This document shows, in pieces, positions 1 through 7,934 of a DNA stretch of 64,000 nucleotides. The notes beneath the pieces are model-generated. The model was not told the DNA's origin and did no database searches. It saw only the letters and a program-made list of their open reading frames with translations. The position numbers and the translations under genes were made by a program. Each line of letters opens with the position of its first letter. Positions within the stretch are counted from its first letter, which is position 1. The DNA lies in assembly GCA_963765705.1 (NCBI GenBank), contig CAVXXJ010000009.1:196491-260490 (forward strand), read 5' to 3'. This stretch comes from Gaiellasilicea sp963765705 (GTDB lineage: Bacteria > Actinomycetota > Thermoleophilia > Gaiellales > Gaiellaceae).

Positions 1-366
1 CCGTGGGCGACGATCAAGGACGATCGCGAGCGGGCCGGGACCGTGCTCTACGTCACCCTCCGCTGCATCGACAACCTGAAGACGCTCTTCACGCCGTTCC
101 TCCCGTTCACGTCGCAGACGCTGCACGAGTTGCTCGGCTACGACGATGTGATCGCGGGCGAGCTCGAGTTCCAGCGCATCGACGTGGAGGCCGTCCCGTA
201 CACAGTGCTCACGGGCGACTACAAGAGCTGGGGCGGCGCCTGGCAGCCGAGCGCGCTGGAGCCCGGCCGCACGCTGCGAGAACCGCGCCCGCTGTTCCGG
301 AAGCTCGATCCGGAGCAGGTCGTCGCCGACGAGCTCGCGCGAATGGCACGCGCCGCGGAAGCGTGA
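1..366 (+). CDS. metG: Methionyl-tRNA synthetase, C-terminal end (partial)
   Basis: The frame is open from the first base of the window and stops at 364-366, so only the last 121 codons are present. The residues (PWATIKDD, then LRCIDNLKTLFTPFLPFTS) resemble the helical anticodon-binding domain at the end of MetG, which charges tRNA-Met with methionine in the cytoplasm. The catalytic Rossmann domain lies upstream of the window. The stop overlaps the GTG start of tatD (GTGA), which suggests translational coupling. Identification is from the conserved C-terminal pattern only; the family call is fairly secure. Confidence 0.8.
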   Translation, partial: PWATIKDDRERAGTVLYVTLRCIDNLKTLFTPFLPFTSQTLHELLGYDDVIAGELEFQRIDVEAVPYTVLTGDYKSWGGAWQPSALEPGRTLREPRPLFRKLDPEQVVADELARMARAAEA

Positions 367-1106
367 TCGACACCCACGCGCACCTGGATGCGCTCGAGGA
401 CGCGCGCGCCGCGGTCGAGCGGGCACACGAAGCGGGCGTGACGCGCGTGATCACGATCGGGACCGGAATCGCATCGTGTCGCGCCGCGCTCGCGATCGCC
501 GAGGAGAACGAGGGCGTCTTCGCGGCGCTCGGGATCGACCCGCACCAGGCGGCCGACGAGGAGGCCGACCGCGCACCCGAGCTGCGCGAGCTCCTGCGCC
601 ATCCCAAGGCGGTCGCAGTCGGTGAGGCGGGCCTCGACTACCACTACGGCGGCGAGACCAAGAACGAGCAGCGCCGCCTCTTCGAGGTTCAGGTCGAGCT
701 GGCGCGCGACCTCGAGCTCCCGATCGTGATCCACACACGCGAGGCGAACGACGACACCGCCGCGATCCTCGCCGGGCACGACGGGACGGTGATCATGCAC
801 TGCTTCTCGGAGCCGGGGCTCCTCGCCGCCGGGCTCGAACGGCGCTGGTACTTCTCGTTTGCCGGAAACGTGACCTACCCGAAAGCGTCCGAGTTGCGCG
901 AGGCCGCGGCGAGCGTCCCCGCCGACAGGATCCTCGCCGAAACGGACAGCCCTTATCTCGCGCCGCAGCCCCTGCGGGGGAGGCCGAACGAGCCGGCCTT
1001 CGTCGTGCACACAGTTGCCGCACTCGCCGCCGTCCGTGGGGAGGACACCGGCGAGCTCGCGGCACGGATCGATGCAAACGCAACCGCCGCCTTCTCGCTG
1101 CCGTGA
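363..1106 (+). CDS. tatD: TatD family metal-dependent DNase
   Basis: A 247-residue TIM-barrel hydrolase. The metal-binding HxH lies at residues 5-7 (VIDTHAHLDAL). Further signatures are VGEAGLDYHY, PIVIHTREA, MHCFSE and ETDSPYL, which supply the remaining metal ligands in the TatD family (3'-5' DNase and related repair or quality-control roles). I chose GTG at 363 because it overlaps the metG stop and starts directly at the barrel's first strand. The adjacent metG-tatD-rsmA order is a common bacterial arrangement. Length fits the family norm of about 250 to 260. Confidence 0.92.
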   Translation: MIDTHAHLDALEDARAAVERAHEAGVTRVITIGTGIASCRAALAIAEENEGVFAALGIDPHQAADEEADRAPELRELLRHPKAVAVGEAGLDYHYGGETKNEQRRLFEVQVELARDLELPIVIHTREANDDTAAILAGHDGTVIMHCFSEPGLLAAGLERRWYFSFAGNVTYPKASELREAAASVPADRILAETDSPYLAPQPLRGRPNEPAFVVHTVAALAAVRGEDTGELAARIDANATAAFSLP

Positions 1107-1110
1107 CCCG

Positions 1111-1893
1111 ATGACCGTGGTCCCGAAGAAGCGGCTGGGCCAGCACTTCCTCGCGGACGGAAACATCCTGGACGTCATCGGCCGCCTCGCCGAGCTCGAG
1201 CCCGAGGACGTCGCCCTCGAGATCGGACCAGGCCTCGGCGTCCTGACCCGTTATCTCGCGGACCGGGTGCGCCATGTCCATGCGGTCGAGCTCGACCGCT
1301 CGCTCGCGCCGCACCTCCGGGAGCTCGACGAGCGCCCGAACGTCGACCTGCACTGGGGTGACGCGCTGACGCTCGACCTCGCCTCGCTCGAGCCTGCGCC
1401 GACGAAGCTCGTCGCGAACCTGCCGTACAACATCGCGACACCGGTCGTTGCCGAGAGCCTGACCGGGCTGCCGGGCGTCGAGCTCTGGTGCGTGATGGTG
1501 CAGCGGGAGGTCGCCGACCGCTTCTTCGCCGGGCCCTCGACCAAGGCGTACGGCGCCGTCTCCGTGCTCGTGCAGCTCGTCAGCCGCCGCACCGGCTTCC
1601 ACCCTGTCGCCCGCACGGTCTTTCGGCCGCCGCCGAACGTCGACTCCGCACTCGTCGCCTTCCGTCGCGTGCCGCTGCCGGAGCGCTTCGAGCGGGTCAA
1701 GGCCGTCGTCGAGGCCTCGTTCGCGCACCGGCGCAAGACGCTGCCCAACTCGCTCGCGCACGCCGGGCTCGCCGACCGCAGCAGCGCGGCCGCAGCGCTC
1801 GAGGCGATCGGTCGGCTTCCGGAAACCAGGGCCGAGGCGCTCGAGCCGGCGGAGTTCGTGGCTCTCACCGTGGCCCTCTCCGAGGCGTTGTGA
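1111..1893 (+). CDS. rsmA: 16S rRNA (adenine1518-N6/adenine1519-N6)-dimethyltransferase
   Basis: A 260-residue SAM-dependent rRNA methyltransferase (KsgA family) that dimethylates two adjacent adenines near the 3' end of 16S rRNA during small-subunit maturation. The N-terminal KKRLGQHFL signature, the SAM-binding EIGPGLG at residues 37-43 and the catalytic NLPYN at 103-107 are all present. The ATG at 1111 lies 4 bases after the tatD stop. An open frame extends upstream, but the family normally begins at this VPKKRLGQHFL block. The stop overlaps the ispE start as GTGA. Confidence 0.95.
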   Translation: MTVVPKKRLGQHFLADGNILDVIGRLAELEPEDVALEIGPGLGVLTRYLADRVRHVHAVELDRSLAPHLRELDERPNVDLHWGDALTLDLASLEPAPTKLVANLPYNIATPVVAESLTGLPGVELWCVMVQREVADRFFAGPSTKAYGAVSVLVQLVSRRTGFHPVARTVFRPPPNVDSALVAFRRVPLPERFERVKAVVEASFAHRRKTLPNSLAHAGLADRSSAAAALEAIGRLPETRAEALEPAEFVALTVALSEAL

Positions 1894-2708
1894 CGCGGGC
1901 CCCGGCTTCCGCGAAGATCAACCTCGCGCTCGTCGTCGGCCCGGCCCGCGAGGACGGGAAGCACGAGGTCGCGACGGTGCTGCAGCGGATCGACCTCGGC
2001 GACCGCGTCGCGATCGCGCCCGCGCCGACCCTGCAGGTGACCGGCTTCGCGGCCGACACGCTCGTTCGCGATGCGCTGACCGCGCTCGCCGAAGCTGCGC
2101 GCGTCGACCCTTGCTGGCGGGCGACGATCGCGAAGCGGATCCCGGTCGCAGCGGGCCTCGGCGGCGGCAGCTCCGACGCCGCGACGGCGCTCCGTCTCGC
2201 CAACGACACGCTTCCCGAACCGCTGTCCGGCGACCGCCTGCACGCGCTCGCGGCGACCCTCGGGGCGGATGTTCCGTTCTTCCTCGCGGCCGGGCCGCAG
2301 CTCGCACGCGGCGACGGGTCAGAGCTCGAGCCGCTCGAGTTGCCGCAGGACTACTGGGTCGTTCTCGCGCTTCCGGCCGGCGCGGGAAAGGAGTCGACCG
2401 CGGTCGTCTACAAGAGCTTTGACGAGCGGGACGGCGCGCAGGGCTGGGACGAGCGGCGCGCCACTCTCGAGCGGGCACTCGCCGCTGTTCGTCGCCCCCG
2501 CGATCTCGCTGCGCTGCCCCCGAACGATCTTGTCTCCTCGCCGCTGGCCGCCGAGCTGATCCGCCTGGGAGCCTTCCGCGCCGATGTCAGCGGCGCAGGC
2601 CCCACCGTCTACGGCCTCTTCCATCACCGTCGCCACGCGCAGGCGGCGCGGCGCGCCCTCCGGGGCGCGGCGCAGACCTGGCTGACCGTTCCCACCTGGT
2701 ACGGCTGA
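1890..2708 (+). CDS. ispE: 4-diphosphocytidyl-2-C-methyl-D-erythritol kinase
   Basis: A 272-residue GHMP kinase that phosphorylates CDP-methylerythritol in the MEP pathway of isoprenoid precursor synthesis. It shows the substrate-side SAKINL at residues 7-12 and the ATP-binding PVAAGLGGGSSDA at 85-97. A late SGAGPTVYGLF block corresponds to the third GHMP motif. The GTG start at 1890 overlaps the rsmA stop by four bases, so the pair is probably translated in a coupled way. Length is slightly short for the family but all core motifs are intact. Confidence 0.93.
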   Translation: MTRAPASAKINLALVVGPAREDGKHEVATVLQRIDLGDRVAIAPAPTLQVTGFAADTLVRDALTALAEAARVDPCWRATIAKRIPVAAGLGGGSSDAATALRLANDTLPEPLSGDRLHALAATLGADVPFFLAAGPQLARGDGSELEPLELPQDYWVVLALPAGAGKESTAVVYKSFDERDGAQGWDERRATLERALAAVRRPRDLAALPPNDLVSSPLAAELIRLGAFRADVSGAGPTVYGLFHHRRHAQAARRALRGAAQTWLTVPTWYG

Positions 2709-2724
2709 GCGGTACGGTTGGCGT

Positions 2725-3081
2725 GTGGATCGCCCGCTGACGATCGAGCACGGCCAGACCCGCTTCGGCCGCGCTCTACGTGAGAATCGCTTCCGGATCG
2801 CGCTCATCGTCGCGCTCGTCGAGGGCATCCTGGTCCTCATCGGCGAGATCCCCTGGTGGACGGCCGTGCTGATCGCGATCGGCGCCGTCGTGCTCTACGT
2901 CGGGGCCGGTAGGAAGTCGGGACGCCAGGAGGCGCGAGAGCTCACGTGGATCTTCGCCGTCTCCCAGTTGGCGGTCGTCCTCGTGCCCGCGCTCGCACTC
3001 GTCCTCACGGCCTTCGCCGTCGTCGCGCTGATCGTGATCGCAGTCGTCGCGCTGGTCGTCCTCCTCCGTGACCGCCGGTAG
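2725..3081 (+). CDS. Small membrane protein, function unknown
   Basis: A 118-residue protein that I do not recognise as a named family. After about 23 polar residues there are hydrophobic segments at roughly 24-42 and 44-60, a short basic loop (GRKSGRQEARE), then two more hydrophobic stretches at roughly 72-92 and 94-114 ending in LRDRR. This predicts three or four membrane spans. The GTG start at 2725 lies 16 bases after the ispE stop, so it may be the last gene of the metG–ispE run. The tRNA-Gln gene follows directly. Confidence 0.6.
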   Translation: MDRPLTIEHGQTRFGRALRENRFRIALIVALVEGILVLIGEIPWWTAVLIAIGAVVLYVGAGRKSGRQEARELTWIFAVSQLAVVLVPALALVLTAFAVVALIVIAVVALVVLLRDRR

Positions 3082-3099
3082 GATGAAGCCCCCGAGCCA

Positions 3100-3170
3100 T
3101 GGGGCGTGGCCAAGCGGTAAGGCAACGGGTTTTGGTCCCGTGATCCCAGGTTCGAATCCTGGCGCCCCAG
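3100..3170 (+). tRNA. tRNA-Gln (anticodon UUG)
   Basis: A complete 71-nt cloverleaf. The acceptor arm TGGGGCG pairs with CGCCCCA and is followed by discriminator G. The anticodon stem ACGGG/CCCGT encloses a TTTTGGT loop with TTG as anticodon. The T-arm CCAGG-TTCGAAT-CCTGG is canonical. No CCA is encoded. It sits alone between the small membrane protein and glmU. Confidence 0.97.
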
Positions 3171-3177
3171 TCTCCCT

Positions 3178-4500
3178 GTGACCGATACCTCATTGGCAGC
3201 CGTGGTGATGGCCGGTGGGCTCGGCACGCGCATGCGCTCCGCCGTGCCGAAGCACCTGCACCCGATCCTCGGCCGGCGCATGGTCGACTGGGTGCTCGAG
3301 GCGGCGCGGCCGCTCGACCCGGCGCCGCTCGTCGTCATCTCCTCGCCGGAGACCCGCGACGCGTTCGGCGACGTGCAGGTCGCCGTGCAGGAGCGCCCGC
3401 TCGGAACGGGTGACGCCGTCCGCTCGGCCCGCGAGGCCGTCGGAAGCGGTGCGGAGAGCCTGCTCATCCTCTCCGGCGATACGCCCCTCCTGACCGCGGA
3501 TCTGCTCCAGGAGCTCGTCGCCACCCACCGGCGCGAGCAGGCCGCTGCCACCGTGCTCACCTTCGAGCCCGCCGACGTTCGCTCCTACGGCCGGGTCGTC
3601 CGCGCCGCGGACGGCACCGTCCAGGCAATCGTCGAGGCAGGGGACGCGACGGAGGAGCAGCTCGCGCTCGCCGAGTGCAACTCGTCGATCTACGTCTTCC
3701 GCACCGAGATGCTCTGGCCGGCGCTCGAGCGGCTGGAGCCGCACAACGCCCAGGGCGAGCTCTACCTCACCGACGCCGTTCGCGACCTCGTCGAGCGCGA
3801 CGAGCGTGTCGTCGCGCACGTCGCCGCCGACGCGGCCGAGACCGAGGGCGTGAACACGCGAGCCGAGCTGGCGGACGCGGCCGCCGCGCTCCGCGACCGG
3901 ATCAACCTCGCGCACATGCTGGCGGGAGTCACGATCACCGACCCGGCGACGACCTGGATCGAGCCCAGCGTCGAGCTCGAGCCGGACGCCGTCGTCGAGC
4001 CGTTCACGGTGCTCCGGGGGACGACGCGCGTCGCGGCCGGAGCCGAGATCGGACCCCACGCGGTGGTCATCGATGCCGAGATCGGCGCCGAGGCGCTGGT
4101 CGGGCCCTTCTGTTACCTTCGCCCCGGAACGGTTCTCGGACCGCGCTCGAAGGCCGGAACGTTCGTGGAGCTCAAGAAGGCGATCATCGGCGAAGGGACC
4201 AAGGTGCCCCACCTCTCCTACATCGGGGATGCGGAGCTCGGGCAGGACACGAACATCGGCGCGGGCTCGATCACCGCGAACTTCCCGCACCGCCCGGGCC
4301 AGCCGAAGGGAAAGACGACGATCGGCGACAACGTCCGCGTCGCAGTGGACACTATGTTCGTTGCTCCGGTCACTGTTGGCGACGATGCGTGGACGGCGGC
4401 CGGGTCCGTCATCACCGACGACGTCCCGGACAACACGCTCGCAGGCTTTCCCCCAAGGCAGGTCAACAAGGAGGGTCGCGGTGGAAAGCGTGACGATTGA
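3178..4500 (+). CDS. glmU: Bifunctional GlmU (uridyltransferase / acetyltransferase)
   Basis: A 440-residue enzyme making UDP-N-acetylglucosamine for peptidoglycan. The N-terminal half has the nucleotidyltransferase signature MAGGLGTRMRSAVPKHLHP (residues 11-29) and an SGDTPLL block. The C-terminal half is a left-handed beta-helix acetyltransferase with hexapeptide repeats, LKKAIIGEGTKVPHLSYIGD and the late PVTVGDDAWTAAGSVITDDV segment. The GTG at 3178 is 7 bases after the tRNA and gives a normal N terminus. The 3' end overlaps the prs start by 20 bases, a pairing of genes seen widely in Gram-positives and actinobacteria. Confidence 0.95.
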   Translation: MTDTSLAAVVMAGGLGTRMRSAVPKHLHPILGRRMVDWVLEAARPLDPAPLVVISSPETRDAFGDVQVAVQERPLGTGDAVRSAREAVGSGAESLLILSGDTPLLTADLLQELVATHRREQAAATVLTFEPADVRSYGRVVRAADGTVQAIVEAGDATEEQLALAECNSSIYVFRTEMLWPALERLEPHNAQGELYLTDAVRDLVERDERVVAHVAADAAETEGVNTRAELADAAAALRDRINLAHMLAGVTITDPATTWIEPSVELEPDAVVEPFTVLRGTTRVAAGAEIGPHAVVIDAEIGAEALVGPFCYLRPGTVLGPRSKAGTFVELKKAIIGEGTKVPHLSYIGDAELGQDTNIGAGSITANFPHRPGQPKGKTTIGDNVRVAVDTMFVAPVTVGDDAWTAAGSVITDDVPDNTLAGFPPRQVNKEGRGGKRDD

Positions 4501-5543
4501 GCAGGCGCTTCCCGGCCTCGAGGGCCGGGAGTCCACACCGGCTCCGCAGCTGGCAGTCGGCCGCGCCGTCTTGCTGACGCCGCAAAAGCGCCTCGCCGTT
4601 GTGGCAGGCAGCTCGCACCCGCTGCTCGCGGAGAAGATCGCCGGCCACCTCGGCGTCGAGCTGACGAAGGTCGAGCGGGCGACGTTCGCGGACGGCTCGC
4701 CCTACTTCCGGTTCGAGGACTCCGTGCGCGGCGCGGACATGTTCATCGTCCAGACCGCCGCGCCGTCGATCGGCGAGCACCTGATGGAGCTCCTGATCAT
4801 GATCAACGCCGCGAAGCTCGCGTCGGCGAAGCGGATCACGGCGGTCATCCCCTGGTACTTCTACGCGCGCCAGGACAAGAAGTCGCGGCCGCGTGAGCCG
4901 ATCACCGCCCGCCTCGTCGCCGACTTGCTCGAGACAGCGGGCGTCGACCGCGTGATCACGATGGATCTGCACGCGGGCCAGGTGCAGGGCTTCTTCCGCA
5001 TCCCGGTCGACCACATGGTCGCGGTGCCGATGTTCGCGCAGTACATCCGCGACTACCTCGGCACCGAGGTCGAGCGTGTCGCCGTCGCCCCGGACACCGG
5101 GCGCGCGAAGCTCGCAGGCAAGTTCGCCGAGATGATCGGCGGCGGCCTCGTCGTCCTCAACAAGGAGCGCCCGGGCCACAACCAGGCGAAGGTCACGGGC
5201 GTGATCGGCGACGTCGACGGCAAGGTCGCTGTCATGACCGACGACATCATCGACACCGCCGGGACCCTCTGCGCCGGCGCCGAGGCGCTCCGCGAGGCGG
5301 GTGCCACACGGGTGATCGCGTGCGCGACGCACGCTCTCTTCAACGATCCCGCGCTCGCAGCGGATCGGCGAGAGCGCCTTCGAGAAGGTCGTCGTCACGG
5401 ACACCGTGCCGGTCGACGAGCTGGGCAAGCCGGCCAACGTCGAGGTGCTCTCCATCTCCGGCCTGCTCGCCGAGACGATCCAGAGCGTCTTCTCCGACGA
5501 TTCGGTTTCAGCGATCTTCGCCGGGGAAAACCAGCTCTTCTGA
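4481..5543 (+). CDS. prs: Ribose-phosphate pyrophosphokinase, frameshifted near the 3' end
   Basis: PRPP synthase supplies phosphoribosyl pyrophosphate for nucleotide, histidine and tryptophan synthesis. The first frame carries the catalytic flexible region, the ITMDLHAGQVQGFF block and the PRPP-binding MTDDIIDTAGTL. The frame then shifts by one base at about 5348-5361, and the remaining residues (RIGESAFEKVVVTDTVPVDEL to the TGA at 5541) continue perfectly in the next frame. The insertion is most likely a sequencing or assembly error because the downstream part is fully conserved. The start is GTG at 4481, inside the end of glmU. Confidence 0.88.
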
Positions 5544-5716
5544 TGATTCTGCCGCGCAAGCTCCTCGGGCTGATCTACCTCGCCATCGGCATCTTCGTCG
5601 CGTACTCGAAGGACTACCTCGACAACGTCGAGACCCTCAAGCGCATCGTCTCGGCCGCGCTCGCGATCCTGCTCTGGCCGCTGCTGCTGATCGGCGTCGA
5701 TCTCCACATCAAGTAG
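5543..5716 (+). CDS. 57-residue two-span membrane protein
   Basis: A short ORF beginning with ATG at 5543 that shares its first base with the prs stop (TGATG), a typical coupled start in this genome. The product has one hydrophobic segment at about residues 7-20 (LLGLIYLAIGIFVAY), a charged loop with KDYLDNVETLKR, and a second span at about 36-53. No family was recognised. The tight overlap with prs is the main support that it is translated. Confidence 0.55.
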   Translation: MILPRKLLGLIYLAIGIFVAYSKDYLDNVETLKRIVSAALAILLWPLLLIGVDLHIK

Positions 5717-5740
5717 TCGGAGGGATGGGCGGAAAAGCTG

Positions 5741-6178
5741 CTACTTGAGGATTCGTGTGGGAACCCCGTGCCGCGCAAGTATCCGCAGCGTCTCGGGAGT
5801 TGCCACACGGGGAAAGTCCTCGCCACTGATGCGCATCTTTACGACCGCACGACGGCCTCCGGTCGCAGGGTAGAACCACCCGTGTTGGTTCGCCTCGTTC
5901 GGCCGCGTCGGTACTGGCTTCGCGGGCACGCCCCAGAAGAGCGCAAGGTCGTATCGAGGGCGATTGTCTCGCCAGCCTGATGTTGGCCGACGGGCGTGGA
6001 GCAGGCTGGTCAGGAAGACGAGATTCTCCGTCCAATTGCCGAGCGTTGCAGGGCGCTGGAGCCCCGGGCCGCTGACCAGGATGTAGCGCGGCGCGGCAGC
6101 CTGGGCGGGAACCGCCACAACGCCGGCGGCCAGCAGAGCCGCGATGAGAATCGAGATGCGCGCCGGCGTAGGCGTCAT
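5741..6178 (-). CDS. Secreted protein of unknown function
   Basis: A 145-residue product with a clear export signal: a short basic start (MTPTPAR), a hydrophobic core (ISILIAALLAAGVVAV) and an AQA-like cleavage region near residue 28. The mature part is about 115 residues and mixes aromatic and basic residues (NWTENLVFLTSLLHARRP, HGWFYPATGG). I see no catalytic motif and do not recognise the family. An in-frame ATG at 6193 would add five residues; I prefer 6178 because the signal peptide begins properly there. It is convergent with the prs side. Confidence 0.5.
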   Translation of the reverse strand: MTPTPARISILIAALLAAGVVAVPAQAAAPRYILVSGPGLQRPATLGNWTENLVFLTSLLHARRPTSGWRDNRPRYDLALFWGVPAKPVPTRPNEANQHGWFYPATGGRRAVVKMRISGEDFPRVATPETLRILARHGVPTRILK

Positions 6179-6247
6179 CAGCCGGTTGTACACCGACTAC
6201 GGGATGCTGGTTCCCCATCAGTCTCGCCAATTTCGCCAATCCCCTCC

Positions 6248-6328
6248 GAGGAGGCTACGAAGTACCGAGGCATCGAGCGCGTCCGGCTTCACGCCGACCT
6301 GAAGATGCTCGGACGCCTCAGCCTCTGA
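6248..6328 (+). pseudogene. Possible transposase C-terminal remnant
   Basis: A 26-codon stretch ending in TGA reads EEATKYRGIERVRLHADLK and then MLGRLSL. The pattern YRGxxRVRLxAxLxxLxRL resembles the extreme C terminus of DDE transposases, where it follows the last catalytic acidic residue. Nothing recognisable lies upstream in frame and there is no start. The piece sits between two copies of a 16-17 nt direct repeat. It may be decayed insertion-sequence material, but a chance match cannot be excluded from so few residues. Confidence 0.28.
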
Positions 6329-6382
6329 CGCGAGCGCGGGCCGTTCCGCTCGCATCGGCGTACCCCGCTATTCTCCACGTTG

Positions 6383-6514
6383 ATGGACGGTCTTCAGAAC
6401 GACCCGATGCACCCGGCGTTCTCGTCGCGGCCACCACTTTGGCTCTCGCTGGCAAAGGGCGCTATCGGCGTCCTGATCCTCCTAGGCATACTCATCTACG
6501 CCCTAGTCAGGTAG
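6383..6514 (+). CDS. 43-residue single-span membrane peptide
   Basis: A short frame starting with ATG at 6383 and ending at TAG 6512-6514. The first 20 residues are polar (MDGLQNDPMHPAFSSRPPL). They are followed by one hydrophobic helix of about 20 residues (LSLAKGAIGVLILLGILIYA) and a terminal arginine. The arrangement, polar cytoplasmic head plus one span, is common among small actinobacterial membrane peptides. There is no recognisable homologue or strong ribosome-binding site, so it is a tentative gene between the secreted protein and rplY. Confidence 0.35.
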   Translation: MDGLQNDPMHPAFSSRPPLWLSLAKGAIGVLILLGILIYALVR

Positions 6515-6541
6515 TCGCCCGCTATTTTCGCCAATCCCTCC

Positions 6542-6558
6542 AGTAACAGACTGTTACT
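6542..6558. promoter_or_regulatory. Perfect 7-bp inverted repeat upstream of rplY
   Basis: AGTAACA-GAC-TGTTACT is a perfect inverted repeat with a 3-base centre, ending 24 bases before the rplY GTG. The size and spacing suit a dimeric repressor operator or a small leader hairpin. No regulator is identified; the assignment is inference from symmetry and position. Confidence 0.4.
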
Positions 6559-6582
6559 AGCGTTGCGCTACAATCCGCCGCC

Positions 6583-7341
6583 GTGGCCGGCGACAGATTT
6601 CGTCTCGAGGTAAAGGAACGCGAACGGCTCGGGTCACCCGAGTCGCGGCGCCTGCGCAAGCAGGGGTTCGTTCCCGGCGTCCTCTACGGCAAGACCGGCG
6701 CGAAGGCCTTCGTCGTCAGCGAGCGTGACCTCCGGACCGCGCTGACCGGCGCGTCGGGCCTGCACGCCGTGCTCGACGTCGTGCTCGAGGGTCAGGACTC
6801 GACGCACTCGTCGATCCTGAAGGAGTACCAGCGCGATCCGATCCGCGGCCACGTCCGCCACATCGACCTGCTGGAGGTCCGGCTCGACGTCGCGATCCAG
6901 GCGACCGTCAACGTCCACCTGCACGGCGCCGAGGAAGCACCCGGCGTCAAGGAGGGTGGTGTGCTCTCGCAGCCCAGCTCGACGCTCAACGTCGAGGCGC
7001 TGCCGATGGAGGTCCCGGAGAGCATCGAGGCCGACGTCAGCCGTATGGAGATGGGCGACGCGCTCCGGCTGGAAGACCTGCCGACGATCGAGGGCGTCAC
7101 GTTCCTCGACGACCTCCACGAGACCGTCATCGCCACCGTCTCGGCGCCGATCGCCGAGGTGCGAGCCCGAGGGCGCGAGGAGGGCGAGGAGGCGCGAGCG
7201 AGGGCGAGGGGAGGCGCGAGGTGCGCCGAGGGCGAGGCAGCCGAGGGCGAGAGCCGCCGCCGGGCGGCGGACGCCCGACTGCGGGCGACGCGCGGCGAGG
7301 CCGAGCTCCGGCTCCGCCTCGGAACGAGCGAGCCCCACTGA
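6583..7341 (+). CDS. rplY: 50S ribosomal protein L25 (CTC type)
   Basis: L25/Ctc binds 5S rRNA in the large ribosomal subunit. The first 190 or so residues match the two-domain CTC form: an N-terminal L25 barrel (LEVKERERLGSPESRRLRK, VPGVLYGK) and the longer C-terminal beta domain (VHLHGAEEAPGVKEGGVL, DLPTIEGVTFLDD). Family members usually end in an acidic Glu/Gly tail. Here, after about residue 190, the frame turns arginine-rich, while short acidic runs appear alternately in two frames. The low-complexity GAGGGCGAGG tract probably contains indels, so the tail and the exact stop are doubtful. The stop overlaps the pth ATG. Confidence 0.88.
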   Translation: MAGDRFRLEVKERERLGSPESRRLRKQGFVPGVLYGKTGAKAFVVSERDLRTALTGASGLHAVLDVVLEGQDSTHSSILKEYQRDPIRGHVRHIDLLEVRLDVAIQATVNVHLHGAEEAPGVKEGGVLSQPSSTLNVEALPMEVPESIEADVSRMEMGDALRLEDLPTIEGVTFLDDLHETVIATVSAPIAEVRARGREEGEEARARARGGARCAEGEAAEGESRRRAADARLRATRGEAELRLRLGTSEPH

Positions 7342-7934
7342 TGCGCCTCTTTCGTCGGGGGGAGAGCCCCTCGACGCTCGATCTCCTCGTCGTCGGTCTC
7401 GGCAACCCGGGCCGCGAGCACGCACGCGACCGGCACAACCTCGGCTGGATGGTGGTCGACGAGCTCGCGCGGCGTCATGACGGCTCGTTCAAGTCGAAGT
7501 TCTCCGGCCAGCTCGCGGAGATCCGGGTCGACGGCCTGAAGCTCGCGCTGCTGAAGCCGGAGACGTACATGAACCTGTCCGGCAACTCGCTCGGCGCCGC
7601 TGCGCGCTTCTTCAAGCTTCCGCTCGAGCAGATCGCCGTCGTCCACGACGAGGTCGACCTCGACCCGGGTCGCATCCAGGTGCGCCTCGGCGGCGGGCTC
7701 GCCGGTCACAACGGGCTGCGCTCGATCCGGCAGGCGCTCGGCTCGGCCGAGTTCCTGCGCGTGCGCGTCGGCGTCGGCCGCCCCGGGCGCGGCGATCGCC
7801 GGCCGGTGGCCGACTACGTCCTGTCGCCGTTCGCGCCCGAGGAAGACGGGGACGCGCTCGTGTCACGCGCCGCCGACGCCGTCGAGGCGCTGGCGAGCGA
7901 AGGGCTCGAGGCGGCTCAGCGGACGTTCAACTAG
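7341..7934 (+). CDS. pth: Peptidyl-tRNA hydrolase
   Basis: A 197-residue enzyme that frees tRNA from peptidyl-tRNAs dropped by stalled ribosomes. It shows LVVGLGNPGREHARDRHNLG with the catalytic histidine, KPETYMNLSG, VVHDEVDLDPG with the conserved aspartate, and GGLAGHNGLRSI. The ATG at 7341 overlaps the rplY stop (TGATG). The rplY–pth pairing is common in bacteria and fits co-translation of two ribosome-related genes. It is convergent with greA, the two ends overlapping by 4 bases. Confidence 0.95.
   Translation: MRLFRRGESPSTLDLLVVGLGNPGREHARDRHNLGWMVVDELARRHDGSFKSKFSGQLAEIRVDGLKLALLKPETYMNLSGNSLGAAARFFKLPLEQIAVVHDEVDLDPGRIQVRLGGGLAGHNGLRSIRQALGSAEFLRVRVGVGRPGRGDRRPVADYVLSPFAPEEDGDALVSRAADAVEALASEGLEAAQRTFN

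Larger units (their letters stand above)
6231..6541. repeat. Direct repeat pair TTTCGCCAATCCC(C)TCC bracketing a small ORF
   Basis: The motif TTTCGCCAATCCCCTCC occurs at 6231-6247, and TTTCGCCAATCCCTCC, one C shorter, at 6526-6541. The copies are about 280 bases apart and enclose the possible transposase remnant and the 43-codon ORF. A partial third copy (TCTCGCCAA) lies just before the first. They could be traces of an inserted element or short regulatory repeats. Confidence 0.45.

Noticed and set aside
219..1178. Long minus-strand open frame opposite tatD
   Set aside because: It is a shadow frame produced by high GC content; the plus strand encodes TatD and RsmA with all motifs, and the minus product has no recognisable fold.
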